NCBI RefSeq assembly: GCF_029633865.1
Contig: NC_079211.1
Location: forward strand, 79,349,359 to 79,413,358
Length of the DNA stretch: 64,000 nt
Source of the DNA: Lampris incognitus
Lineage: Eukaryota > Chordata > Actinopteri > Lampriformes > Lampridae
Direction of reading: 5' to 3'
A program made the translations under genes and the position numbers. A model generated the notes under the pieces. The model ran no database searches. It was not told the DNA's origin and saw only the letters and a list, made by a program, of their open reading frames with translations. Shown here piece after piece: positions 1 through 10,448 of the stretch; within the stretch, counting starts at the first letter, position 1, and each line of letters opens with the position of its first letter.

Positions 1-29
1 AGAGTGCCCCTCGCAATGTCCCAATCGCA

Positions 30-1616
30 ATGAAAGCAGCAGTCAAAGCCCAGCTGGACAAGTACGAGGCTGACGGCCACCTTGCGCCTGTCACAGATCC
101 TACAGATTGGATCAGCAACATGGTGATTGTTAAAAAACCGGAGAAGCTGGGAATATGCATTGACCCTAAACCATTGAACAAAGCCCTAAAGCGCTCTCAC
201 TACATCATGCCTACCTTGGAGGACATTTTGTATAAATTGCCCAAGGCCAGAGTCTTCACGTTAGTGGACGCTCGGGATGCATTCCTGCAATGCAAACTGG
301 ACTATGAGAGTAGCCTCATGACCACGTTCTGGACCCCCTGGGGGAGGAAGCGGTGGCTCAAGTTACCATTTGGAGTATCGGTGGCGCCCGAGGTATATCA
401 GCGCAAGCAGCACGAGCTCCTCGCCGGTCTGAAGGGCGTTGAGCCCATTGCAGACGATATCCTGGTCGTCGGCTGCGGGGACACAGACAAGGAGGCTGGG
501 GACGACCACGACGTCAAGCTTGCGGCGTTGATGGAACGCTGCCGCGAGGTCAAGCTTCGCCTCGGCCTGAAGAAGTTGCAGTTCAAGGTGGCTGAGGTGC
601 AGTTTCATGGCCACATTCTCTCATCTGCTGGACTGAAGCCCGATCCAGAGAAGGTGAGAGCCATTATTGACATGCCGAACCCAACAGATAACAAGGGCGT
701 GCAGCATCTCATTGGCTTCGCTAACTATTTAGCCAAGTTCATGCCTCATCTATCTACTGTCTGCGAGCCGTTGCGACGCCTGTTGGACAAGGACACACCC
801 TGGCACTGGCTGCCTAAGCACGAGGCGGCGGTTCATGAGCTTAAGGCACTGGCGACAGCCATGCCCGTCCTGCGCTACTATGATGTAACTAAGCCAATCG
901 CAATCCAGAGCGACGCCAGCCAGAGCGGTCTCGGATGTTGTCTCATGCAGGAAGGTCAGCCCATCGCATTTGCCTCGAGGGCTCTTACCCCCACCGAAAA
1001 AAACTATGCACAAATTGAGAAGGAGTGTCTCAGTATCGTCTTCGCCTGCCAGAGGTTTCACCATTACCTATATGGCCGCGACCCAATCACAGCAGAGACG
1101 GACCATAAGCCTCTGATCTCTATTTTCAGCAAGCCACTTCTCAATGCACCCAAGAGACTCCAGAGCATGCTCATGACTCTGCAGAACTACGACCTGAGGG
1201 TAACCTACAAACCAGGCCCAGAGATGTTCATAAGCGACACGCTCAGCAGAGCTACGACTGGATGCTCCGGCATAGGGACTGCATATCAGCGACACGCTAT
1301 CTGCTCTCTGCAACAAGAGCAGGAAGACATACAGCACGTGAACCAGGCAGAGTACCTGAATGTGACTAACCAGCGGCTGGAACAGATCAGACGACACACC
1401 GACAGAGATGAATGCTTACAGGCACTGAAGAACACTGTTCTCGTGGGCTGGCCAGATGTAAAGGAGGAAGCGCCCCTCATCGCTAGGGAGTACTGGCCCT
1501 TCAGGGATGAAATCAGTGTGCAGAATGGAGTTCTGTTCCGGGGGCAAAAAGTAGTCATCCCAAAGTCACTCCGCCCAGAAATGTTGACGCGCATACATTC
1601 AAGTCACAGGGGGTGA
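30..1616 (+). pseudogene. gypsy pol fragment: reverse transcriptase and RNase H
   Basis: About 528 codons are open. The order is the N-terminal RT region (ISNMVIVKKPEK), the palm with LVDARDAFLQCKL, the active-site box IADDILVVG (the IADD variant of YxDD), the RT connection (GFANYLAKFMPHL) and an RNase H of the form IQSDASQSGLGCCLMQ ... TDHKPL. It ends in the linker that precedes integrase. The catalytic aspartates of RT are intact here, unlike in the inverted copy of this family, which reads IAND. The stop near 1616 falls at the histidine motif (IHSSHRG) of the integrase zinc finger, and a frame change is needed to continue. I read this as recently broken transposon coding, not a host gene. 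Confidence 0.9.
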
Positions 1617-1644
1617 TGCATGCTACCGACACGCTCAAGAGACA

Positions 1645-2718
1645 TTGTACTGGCCCAACATGCAGTCAGAGATAAAGGACTTTGTAAGCAGCTGCTCGAC
1701 CTGCAATGTGTACGCCCACAATCAGCAAAAGGAGACCATGCTCTCTCACGAAGTACCAACCAGGCCATGGCAGGTCTTGAGCATGGACCTATTCAGCTTC
1801 AGACAGAAAGACTATCTCCTAATAGTCGACCACTATTCCGATTTTTGGGAGATTGAGCTTCTACCCGACATGTCTGCAGAGACAGCCATCAAGCGATGTA
1901 AGGCACAGTTCGCCCGACATGGTCAGCCAGAGAAGGTTATTACAGACAACGGCCCTCAGTTCACAGCTCAGTTCACACGGTTCGCTTCTGAGTGGGAATT
2001 TGAGCACGTGACCTCCTCTCCCAGACACCCGAAAGCGAATGGCAAGGCCGAGTCGGCCGTGAAGATTGTAAAAAATCTTCTGCGTAAGGCCGCGCATGAT
2101 GGTGAAGACCCCTGGAAAGCCGTGCTTCACTGGAGGAATACACCTACGGAACACATGGGCAGCAGCCCAGCACAACGCCTCATGTCCCGCCGGTTGAAGA
2201 CGTCCATCCCAGCGGCAAGCAAGCTCCTGGAACCAGCTGTTGTCGTGGGCGTCACTGAAAAGCTGCGCCACAGGAAGCAACTCGCCAAATCCTTCTATGA
2301 CAGATCTGCCCGTGAATTGCCGGTACTTGAAATTGGGGAAGTCGTACGGATGAAGCCCATGACAGGTGATAACACTGGCCGCTGGAGAGTCGGAACTTGT
2401 CTCCGCAGGGTTGCGCCGAGGTCTTATCTTGTGGACATTGATGGCTCCCTGTACCGTCGTAACAGGATCGATCTCAGAGTGGCTGAGCCAGCTGCACGAG
2501 CCGCGCACGATCCTGTTGAACCCGCTGCGGCACACACACCGGACGGGGATCCAGCTACAGAAACTGTCATTGAGACCCCCCAGGCTGTGTTCGAGCCGAG
2601 CCCCATCAGGTCCATGCCCAAGGCGCCATCTACTCCTGTTGGCGCTCCGCGTTCGGATGGACACACTTACACAAGGTTTGGACGGCTGTCTAAACCTCCA
2701 CTGAAACTCACTATGTAA
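1645..2718 (+). pseudogene. gypsy pol fragment: integrase
   Basis: The frame encodes about 357 residues. It starts in the zinc-binding region (CSTCNVYAHNQ supplies the cysteine pair) and continues into the rve core with a catalytic Asp in LSMDLFSF, a second in VITDNGPQF and the Glu in PKANGKAESAVK. The C-terminal part is Arg/Pro rich (RMKPMTGDNTGRW). The histidine pair of the zinc finger lies in the preceding ORF at the frame break. The frame ends at 2718, about 200 bp before the proposed polypurine tract and LTR. Confidence 0.9.
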
Positions 2719-2918
2719 TCTGAATAATGTTGATGGTTGCTATGTGGGAGAGAGGGGGAAAAGAGGAGAAATGTTATCATACGCTACTGTGGTTATTAAA
2801 CTGGTATGGGATATGAAGAGATTTACTGCTGTTGCACTGTTATTGGTTGTTCGTATATGAAAGTAATTTTATTTTGCACTAACTTCATGTGTATGTGTTT
2901 ATACTTGGAAAAGGAGGA

Positions 2919-3069
2919 TGTTACGGGTCTAGATAGATCGATGCCATCGGCTATCCACTAGTTTACCTTAGATACACATGACCCGCGCTCAGGAACATGT
3001 CACAACACTTTGATTATACTTGGCTGCACTGAGCAACTCGTGTGTGTGTCATTCTTTATAAGATAGCCT
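2919..3069 (+). repeat. probable truncated 3' LTR of gypsy family A
   Basis: The sequence begins TGTTACGGG directly after a purine run (GGAAAAGGAGGA) that resembles a polypurine tract. It contains a TATA-like motif (TTTATAAGATAG) near 3054. It runs into coding sequence of another gypsy family at about 3070, so the LTR is cut short. No second LTR is available in the window to confirm its borders. Confidence 0.5.
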
Positions 3070-5978
3070 ACTGAAACAATGGGCTGCTGGTGGATGTCAA
3101 AACTTGCCGCTTGATCGACGCTGTCACTTTCTGTTCGTATGGGTGTACTCTCAGCGGAGCGGACTCCATCGAACTGTCTAGCATTCTCCCTGCTACAGAA
3201 GATTTTCCCCGGCTTCTCGCCGAGTTCCCGGTCCTCACGCAGCCCACTTTCTCGTCCTCCACCGCCAAGCACGGAGTGGAGCACCACATCGCCACCACTG
3301 GCCCACCAGTCTGTGCTCGGGCTCGGCGCCTCGACCCGGCCAAGCTCACCGCCGCCAGGGAGGAGTTCGAGAATATGGAGCGTCTCGGCATCATTCGCTG
3401 CTCCAACAGCTCGTGGGCTTCACCCCTCCACATCGTCCCGAAGCCTGGTGGCGGGTGGCGCTCATGCGGTGATTAACGCTGTCTCAACAATACAACGACA
3501 CCGGACCACTACCCAGTCCCACACAACCAGGATTTTTCCGCCCACCTGGCTGGAAAAGTAATCTTTTCCAAAGTGGACCTCGTCCATGAATACCATCAGG
3601 TTCCCGTCCACCCACTGGATGTCCCCAAAACAGCGGTGATCACCCCATTTGGACTGTTCGAGTTCCTGCACATGCCGCTCGGCCTCAAGAACACTGCGCA
3701 GACATTCCAGCGCCACATGGATTAGGACCTGCTTTTCGTTTTCGTCTATCTAGACGACATCCTCGTCGCCAGCACCTCCAAAGCGGAACACCTGTCCCAC
3801 CTCAGCACTCTTTTCGAGCGGCTCAGCCAGCACGGGCTGATGGTCAATCCAGCCAAGTCCAAGTGAAGTGCCAGTTCGGGCTGACCACCATCGACTTCCT
3901 CGGACACCGAGTCACCAAAGATGGGGCGGTACCCCTCCCGTCAAAGGTGGACGCCGTCGTGAACTTCCCGCGACCACTCACAGCCAGGTCCCTACAGGAG
4001 TTCCTCGGCATGGTGAATTTTTACCACGGCTTTATTCCCCGAGCTGCTCAACTCATGTGATCACTGTATGAAGCCCTGAAAGGCAAGGCCACCAAACACA
4101 CAGTGGACTGGTCCGCGGAGAGGGACAAGGCATTTGTGGATGCTAAGACTGCTCTGGCTGACGCAACAATGCTGGTGCACCCATCACCCAAGGCTCCGGT
4201 CGCCATTACCACAGATACTTCGGACTAGGCGGTTGGGCTAGTGCACGAGCAGTGGGTGAACGGCGATTGGCAGCCGCTCACTTTCTTCAGCCAACAGTTA
4301 CGCCCCAGCGAAAGGAAATATAACACCTTCGATCGGGAGCCCCTCACTCTCTACCTCGCCGTTCGACACTTCCATTCCCTGCTGGAGGCCCACCAGTTCA
4401 TGGCGTTTGTGGACCACAAACCACTTACATTCACCATGGCCAAGGTGGCTGAGCCGTGGTCCGCCCACCAGCAACGACAGCTCTCCTACATCTTGGAGTT
4501 CACCACAGACGTACAGCATGTTGCTGGCAAACCAACCTCGTTGCCGACCTCCTCTCCCGGGCCATTGCGGGGGCCATCCACTTTGGTCTTGGCTATGCCC
4601 GCATGGCAGCTGACCAGACTGCCGACCCGGACATGCAGGCTTTCAGGACAGCTGTAACAGGGCTGCAGTTAGAGGATGTGGCTTTTGACGACACTGGCAC
4701 GATGCTCCTGTGCGACGTTTCCACGGGCCAGCTCCAGCCAATCATTCTCGATGGCTGGAGGTGGCATGTTTTCGACGCTGTCCATGGCTTCTCCTACCCT
4801 GGCAAAAAGCCGTCTCAAATACTAGTGGCAGCCGAGTTCATCTGGCACGGAGTCAAAAAAGACATGAGAGACTGGGCTGACACCTGTGTGGAGTGTCAGC
4901 GCGCTAAAGTGCACCGCCACACCAGAGCCCAGGCACAGTTCCCGGTCCCTGAAAGGAGGTTCGACCATGTAAACGGGGACCTCGTTGGCCCCCTGCCCAC
5001 CTCCCACGGTTTTCTTACCTCCTCACCATGGTAGACAGGACCACTCGACGGCCAGAAGCCGTCCCACTGTCATCAACGACGTCCACTGACACAGCCCAGG
5101 CGTTCATCGGGACCTGGGTTGCCCGGTTCGGCACCCCATCTGACCTCTCCTCGGACTGGGGATAACAGTTTGCGTCTGAGCTCTGGAATGCAGTCACAGA
5201 GAGCATAGGGGTGAACCTCCACCACACCACTGCGTACCATCCGCAGGCCAATGGGTTGTGTGAGCAGTGTCATCACTCTATGAAGGCCGCTCTTCTGGCC
5301 AGTCTCAAGGGTAGCAGCTGGGTTGACAGGCTCCAATGGGTTATGCTGGGCATCAGGGCCACCCCTAAGGAGGACCTCAAGTTCTCATCCACTGAACTGG
5401 TTTACAGACAGCCACTGCGGGTCCCAGGGGACTTCGTCCCCAACACCACGGTTGCCTGGTCTGCAGCCCATTAACAGGCCACACTCCTGGATAACACCAG
5501 AGCTTTCACACCGGTCCCCTCTTCGCAACACAGCCTCCCCCAGTCTCACATCCCTGGAAGTCTGCAGTCGGAATATGTTTTCATCCACCACGATGCCCAC
5601 CGTGGACTCCTGCAGCCTCCCTACAATGGGCCATTCCACGTCCTGGAGACCGGGAACAAGCACTTTGTGGTGGAAGTCAGCAACAAGCCAAAGCGTATTC
5701 AAGTGGATCCCCTCAAACTGGCTCACCTGGACTTGGACCGACCGGTTGGACTTGCCCAGCCCCCACGGTGGGGGCTCCCTGCTACCTTGCCCCCACCGCT
5801 TAACAAGGCCCCAAAGGATCCTCCACCCCCACCCTACCCCCACGCCACCGCAGGGTACCTAAGGCCTCTTCTGTGGGCCCCCCGGCCTCCGCACCTGTTC
5901 GGTGAAGCCATTGCAGCCAGGCCATCTGCCCCCCTCCACGCTGACTTTTTCTATTATGGTGAATTCTGGGGGGGACAT
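3070..5978 (+). mobile_element. Ty3/gypsy retrotransposon, family B, copy 1 (5'-truncated, decayed)
   Basis: Translation in shifting frames gives the end of the protease region (LLVDVKTCRLIDAV), RT with an intact FVYLDDILVAS box near 3750, the RT connection (LGMVNFYHGFIPR), RNase H (TDTSD, then DHKPLTF), and integrase with zinc-finger residues near 4880-4900 (CVECQRAK) and a core region (HVNGDLVGPL ... GLCEQCHHSMKAAL). In-frame stops occur near 3473, 3723, 3865, 4058, 4226 and 5164, and at least two frameshifts are needed (about 3870 and 4540). Gag and 5' LTR are missing. It joins an intact-looking 3' LTR at 5979. A related copy lies at 31856-34484. Confidence 0.88.
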
Positions 5979-6196
5979 ATGTAGCGGACTCTGTAGAAAT
6001 TATTCACCATAATAGGTTCTGGTCGCTTTAAGAGAAAGTGTTTCCGGGTTGACAGGGGGAGCTACGGCGATGATTGGTTGGAGCAGTGCCATGTTGCTGG
6101 GGCTGTTGGTTTGTAGAGAAAATAAAAGACACGTGTTCATGTAGCCAATGAGAGAAACTGTCTGTTTCTACTTTCCTGCCATTTCGCAACATAACA
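5979..6196 (+). repeat. 3' LTR of gypsy family B
   Basis: This is a 218-bp unit starting TGTAGCGGAC and ending ACATAACA (TG...CA ends). It directly follows a G-rich polypurine-like run (CTGGGGGGACATA). It contains AATAAA near 6120, a likely polyadenylation signal. The family B copy ending at 34484 is followed by a related start (TGTAGTGACC, then ATTCACCAT), supporting the 5' border. Confidence 0.75.
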
Positions 6197-9100
6197 AATT
6201 TAACCTGAACACAAACATAACCACCCAACAACTGTTCACTAAATTGCCATCTAAATTTTCTTTTCAGTCCTTGCTTACAAATTGAGCCTGTCCGGTGGCT
6301 TGCACAGCCGTCCCACCCGAGAGTAAGTGTGGGCTCTGGCAGGGGTAGGGTTAGGGCTGTCAGCTGGTGAACTTAGTGGGGAAGGAGCCTCACCCCCAGT
6401 TTGCTCATACCTCAGCTCTGTGCACCTTGCCCTCAGGTCTGGACTATGATCTGGCTCATCCAGGTGAGTGCATGGTGTGTTGTCCTGATTTGATGTCTGC
6501 TCTGCTATGCGCAGATCCCCCCTGTTGCAGTGGTAGAGGGAGTCAGTGATGGCCACCTGGTACGAGCGTGGCGTGACTTTTTGTAGGCACATGTCCTGCC
6601 TCCAATGTCCTGTGTGGTAACCCGGCAGCAGTTTCATCCTGATTGCCTCACCCACCTCCAGCTCTGGTAAGTCAGGAGGAGTCTGGGCGTAGAAGCACTT
6701 GGCAAGCTGTTTCCTGTGACGCAGTTTGTTTGTGACCCTGACCACGATGCAGGGCTCAAGTAGCTTGTTGGCTATGGGGATGCAAGTCTTCAGACGCCTT
6801 GACAGGAGGCGCTGTGCTGGGCTGCTGTCCATGTGTTCGGTTGGTGTGACCCGCCAGTGTAAAATGGCCTGCCAGTGGTCGTTGCCATCATATGCAGCCC
6901 TGCGTAACAGATTTTTAGCAATTTTGACGGCTGACTCTGCCTTGCCATTTGCCTTTGGGTGCCTTGGAGAGGAGGTCATGTGGTCAAACTGCCATTCTGT
7001 AGCGAAATGTTTGAACTGGAAGTTAAACTGTGGCCCATTATTCGTGATGACCTTGTCGGGCTGGCCATGCCTTGCAAACTGTGCCTTGCAGTGCTTTATG
7101 ACGGTCTCTGCAGACAAGTCTGGGAGCAGTTCAATCTCCCAGAAGTCAGAGTCGTGATCAACAATGAGAAGATAATCCTTTTGTCTGTGGCTGAATAAGT
7201 CCATGCTGACAATCTGCCAAGGCCCTGTGGGTAGCTCATGCGACAGCATGGTTTCCTTTTGCTGTTCCTGAGCATACTCATTGCAGGTAGTGCAGTTGCT
7301 GACAAAGTCTTTTATCTCAGCCTGCATGTTTGGCCAGTATAATGTCTCCCTGGCCTGGCAGTAGCATGCGTTGTTGCCAATGTGACTGGAGTGTATGCGG
7401 GGAGCATCTCTGGTCATAGTATTTTGGGGATAATGACCTTTTGACCTCTGAACAGGATGCCATTGTGCACACTGATCTCATCTCAAAAAGGCCAGTATTT
7501 TCTCACTGCGAACGGTGTTTCCTCTTTCAGGTCTGGCCAACCAGTTAGAACCATGGACTTCAGTGACTGCAGGTGTTCGTCCTTATCTATGTGTTATCTG
7601 ACCTGGGCCAGGCAGTGATCTGTGATGTTTAAATAGTCTGCTTGATTGATCTGTTGAACATCTTGTTGTTCCTGCAGAAGCGAGCAGATAGCATACTGCT
7701 GATATGCCCTATCTCTGCCTGTGTATTGCACCATTGCCCTGCTCAGTGTGTCACTGATAAACATCTGAGGTCCCAGCTTGTAAACGACCTTCAGGCTGTG
7801 GCTTTGCAGAGTCAAGAGCATGCTCTGAAGCCCTTTGGGCGCAGTAGGCAGAGATTTGCCGAATATGGCAATGAATGGCTTGTGGTCAGTTTCCGCAGTG
7901 ATCATCTCATGACCATACAAGTACTGATGGAAGCACTGGCAGATGAAGACAATACTGAGGCACTCTTTCTCGATTTGTGCATAGTTTTGCTCAGTGGGAG
8001 TGAGGGCTCTTGAGGCGAACGTGACTGGTTGGTCCTCCTGCATAAGGCAGCAACCAAGTCCACTTTGGCTGGAGTCGCTCTGGATTGTGACAGGCTTTGT
8101 TACATCATAGTAACGCAACAGTGGCATAGACGAGGCCAGAGATTTCAATCCCTGTACCGCTGCCTCATGCTTGGGTAGCCAGTGCCATGGTGTCTCTTTG
8201 TCCAGCAGCCGTTGCAGAGGTTCGCAGACTTCGGACAAGCTTGGCATGAACTTTGTGAGATAATTTGCAAAGCCGATGAGCTGCTGCACTCCTTTTGCAT
8301 CAGTCGAGTTTGGCATGTCGAGGATTGCCTTCACTTTTTCAGGGTTTGGCTTCAGGCCTGTGGCTGAGAGAATATGACCATGGAAGTGAATGTCTCTCAC
8401 CATTAACTGCAGCTTCTTCAGGCCAAGGCACAGCTTGATCACTCCACCGCACTCCATCAGAGCCTGGAGCTTTACATCATGGTCATGTTCTGCTTCTTCA
8501 TCAGAGTCACCACAGCCTACGACCAGGATATCATTAGCAATGGGTTAGATGCCCTTGAGCCCAGCCAGTAACTCATGCTGCTTGCGCTGGTAGACTTCAG
8601 GTGCCACGGATATGCCAAACGGGAGCTTAAGCCAGCGTTTTCGACCCCAGGGGGTCCAGAAGGTGGTCCCGAGGCTGCTTTCCTCATCTAGCTTGCATTA
8701 CAAGAATGCATCTTGAGCATCCACCAGGGTGAAGATACTGGCCTCGGGAAGCTTGTAGAGGATGTCCTCCAGTTTTGGCATGATATAGTGAGAGCGTTTC
8801 AGCGCCTGGTTCAGATGCTTTGGGTTAATGCAGACCCTCAGCTTTTCTGGCTTTTTTACAATGACCATATTGCTGATCCAGTCACTTGGATCAGTCACCA
8901 ATGTCATGTGGCCATTCGCCTCATACTCGTCTAGCTGTGCCTTCACAGCCGCTTTCATTGCAATGGGAACATTGTGAGGAGCGCACTGGACTGGAGTGAC
9001 GCTCTTATCCAGCTCGAAGTGCGCCTCCCCAGGTACTGATTCGACAGGCCCGTTGAATACGTCGTCATACCTGCTAAGCAGTTGTTCTTTGGACAAGGGT

Positions 9101-9290
9101 CCACGGCCACGCTGAACATGCTCCATGGCGTGCAGGTCATTCGGGATTGTGAAGTGAATCAGTCCCGGGCGTTCACATGTGGAACCTGAGAGGAGGGGAT
9201 ATTGACTGGCGTTCACTATTTCAAACTTTAGCTTGTGCTTTTGTCCTCTAATAGCACAGTCGGTCTCAAAAATGCCCAAAGAGCTCATTA
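6197..9290 (-). mobile_element. Ty3/gypsy retrotransposon, family A, copy 2 (inverted, decayed)
   Basis: Read on the minus strand from 9290: the end of the protease region and RT start (8698-9288), RT and RNase H (7594-8457), and integrase (6275-7417). The protein matches copy 1 closely (KAAVKAQLDEYEANGHM, SHYIMPKLEDILYKLP). The RT active site reads IAND rather than IADD near 8535, with a stop just before it. Another stop follows DAQDAFL near 8698, so this copy cannot encode active polymerase. There is no family A LTR at the 6197 end, where it abuts the family B LTR. Confidence 0.88.
6275..7417 (-). pseudogene. gypsy integrase ORF, family A copy 2
   Basis: A 380-codon frame carries the zinc-finger region (IHSSHIGNNAC, then CTTCNEYAQEQ) and the rve core with Asp in VSMDLFSH, Asp in VITNNGPQF (here TNNG where copy 1 has TDNG, so the second catalytic Asp is lost) and Glu in PKANGKAESAVK. 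The C-terminus is Pro/Ser rich. The long open frame together with catalytic substitutions suggests a fairly young but dead copy. Confidence 0.85.
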
Positions 9291-9314
9291 GCTCTCCTGA
9301 GTATAGCTGTAGTC

Positions 9315-9395
9315 TAGTATTACATTACATTACATTACATTATATTACATTACAGTCATTTAGCCGACGATTTTATCCAAAGCGACTTACAATAA
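9315..9395 (-). repeat. 3' tail of an L2-type LINE
   Basis: A run of ATTAC repeats followed by AGTCATTTAGCCGACG and TATCCAAAGCGACTTACAA is the reverse complement of the 3' end of the L2 copies at 28493-29860 and 55473-58840 in this window. Only the last 80 bp or so are present, a severely 5'-truncated insertion. Confidence 0.8.
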
Positions 9396-9586
9396 GAATG
9401 GAAGAAATGTTTGCTCGGTCAGATCAGGAGATTAAGTTTATTTGTGGGGATTTAATATAGATTTGCTGAATCCCAACAAGCACAGATTGACTGACGCGTT
9501 TATCCACGCTAAGTATAGCACGAGTCTTTATCCAACGATCTCAAATCCCAGCAGAACAACATCACACTGCGCCACTCGACAACGTA

Positions 9587-10448
9587 CAGATAGTCCCGGG
9601 TTACGAACGCCCGACATACGAACTCCCGTACTTACAAACCGACCTCCGTAAAGCATGTCATTTCAAAAAAAATCGAGTTACACACAATGGTTCGTACTAA
9701 CGAACGGACGGACTACTTTGGCGTCCAAAACACTGCGCGTTTTAGGCGGTTCGTCGGCCAGAGGAAAACCGCGCCACGCCGTCGTCGCCATTTAAGTGGG
9801 ATCGTGTAGACGTTGTGTGCGGCGTAACTCTGATGCAGGTGACGCACAGAAGAAAAGGAAAACGATCACGACTGAAATGAAGGTGGAAGTAGTAAGGCGT
9901 TCAGAGACGGGTGAAAGGCTCAGATCGTTTTCCACCTGCCCGGGGAGGCGGGGAGGCAGCCCCGAGCGGGCTCTCGTCTCTGGCGTCAAGCAGCCTCCGC
10001 CGGCGTGACCCGCAGCCGGGACAGTGGCAGGTGGGGAGTTTGAAATGTGAGAAGTGTTTCTTTAAAGTGTTTTATACACATTCTCTCTCTCAGTTAAAAA
10101 TACTGTACTGTAGTTACATGTATTGTTATTACTGCGTTATTAAGTTTATGATATGTTAGCTAAAACACTATATTCGGCCCTGTGATGGCCTGGCGGCCTG
10201 GCCAGGGTGTCTCCCCGCCTGCCGCCCAATGCCTGCTGGGGTAGGCGCCAGTATCCCCGCGACCCCGAGAGCAGGATTAGCGGTTTGGGTAATGGATGGA
10301 TGGATGGATGGATATGCTATATTCTAAGACAATCATTTGACTAATTAACACTAGATATGAAGTGTACGTAACTGTTCATACATACAAACAAATTTGACAC
10401 AAGAACAGACTCAAAAACGGAACTCGTTCGTAAGCTGGGGACTACCTG
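9587..10448 (+). mobile_element. Tigger/pogo-type DNA transposon, internally deleted
   Basis: The ends are inverted repeats, CAGATAGTCCCGGGTTACGA at the left and, reading inward from the right, CAGGTAGTCCCCAGCTTACG. They are flanked by TA at 9585-9586 and 10449-10450, the target duplication of the Tc1/mariner superfamily. A short frame (9796-10008) contains KKRKTITTEMKVEVVRRSE, resembling the N-terminal helix-turn-helix of CENP-B/Tigger transposases. The catalytic domain is absent. A fish SINE/RTE tail (10180-10316) is nested inside. The host LINE reads through the empty site in frame. Confidence 0.82.
10180..10316 (+). repeat. fish SINE/RTE-type 3' tail nested in Tigger
   Basis: GGCCCTGTGATGGCCTGGCG ... 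CAGGGTGTCTCCCCGCCTGC ... GAGAGCAGGATTAGCGG, then ATGGATGGATGG. The same module recurs at 12898-13030 and 53125-53257, and on the minus strand at 60916-61052. The GGAT-repeat end is typical of RTE/Rex3-like LINE tails and SINEs that share them. Confidence 0.75.

Larger units (their letters stand above)
1..2918 (+). mobile_element. Ty3/gypsy retrotransposon, family A, copy 1 (pol part, 5' end outside window)
   Basis: Two consecutive frames encode reverse transcriptase/RNase H and then integrase, the Ty3/gypsy order. The copy is already inside pol at base 1, so protease, gag and 5' LTR lie outside. A purine-rich run just before 2919 looks like a polypurine tract, which would put the start of the 3' LTR there. 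A frame break near 1616-1645 separates the two ORFs, so the copy is not expected to be autonomous. A second copy of the same family lies inverted at 6197-9290. Confidence 0.9.
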
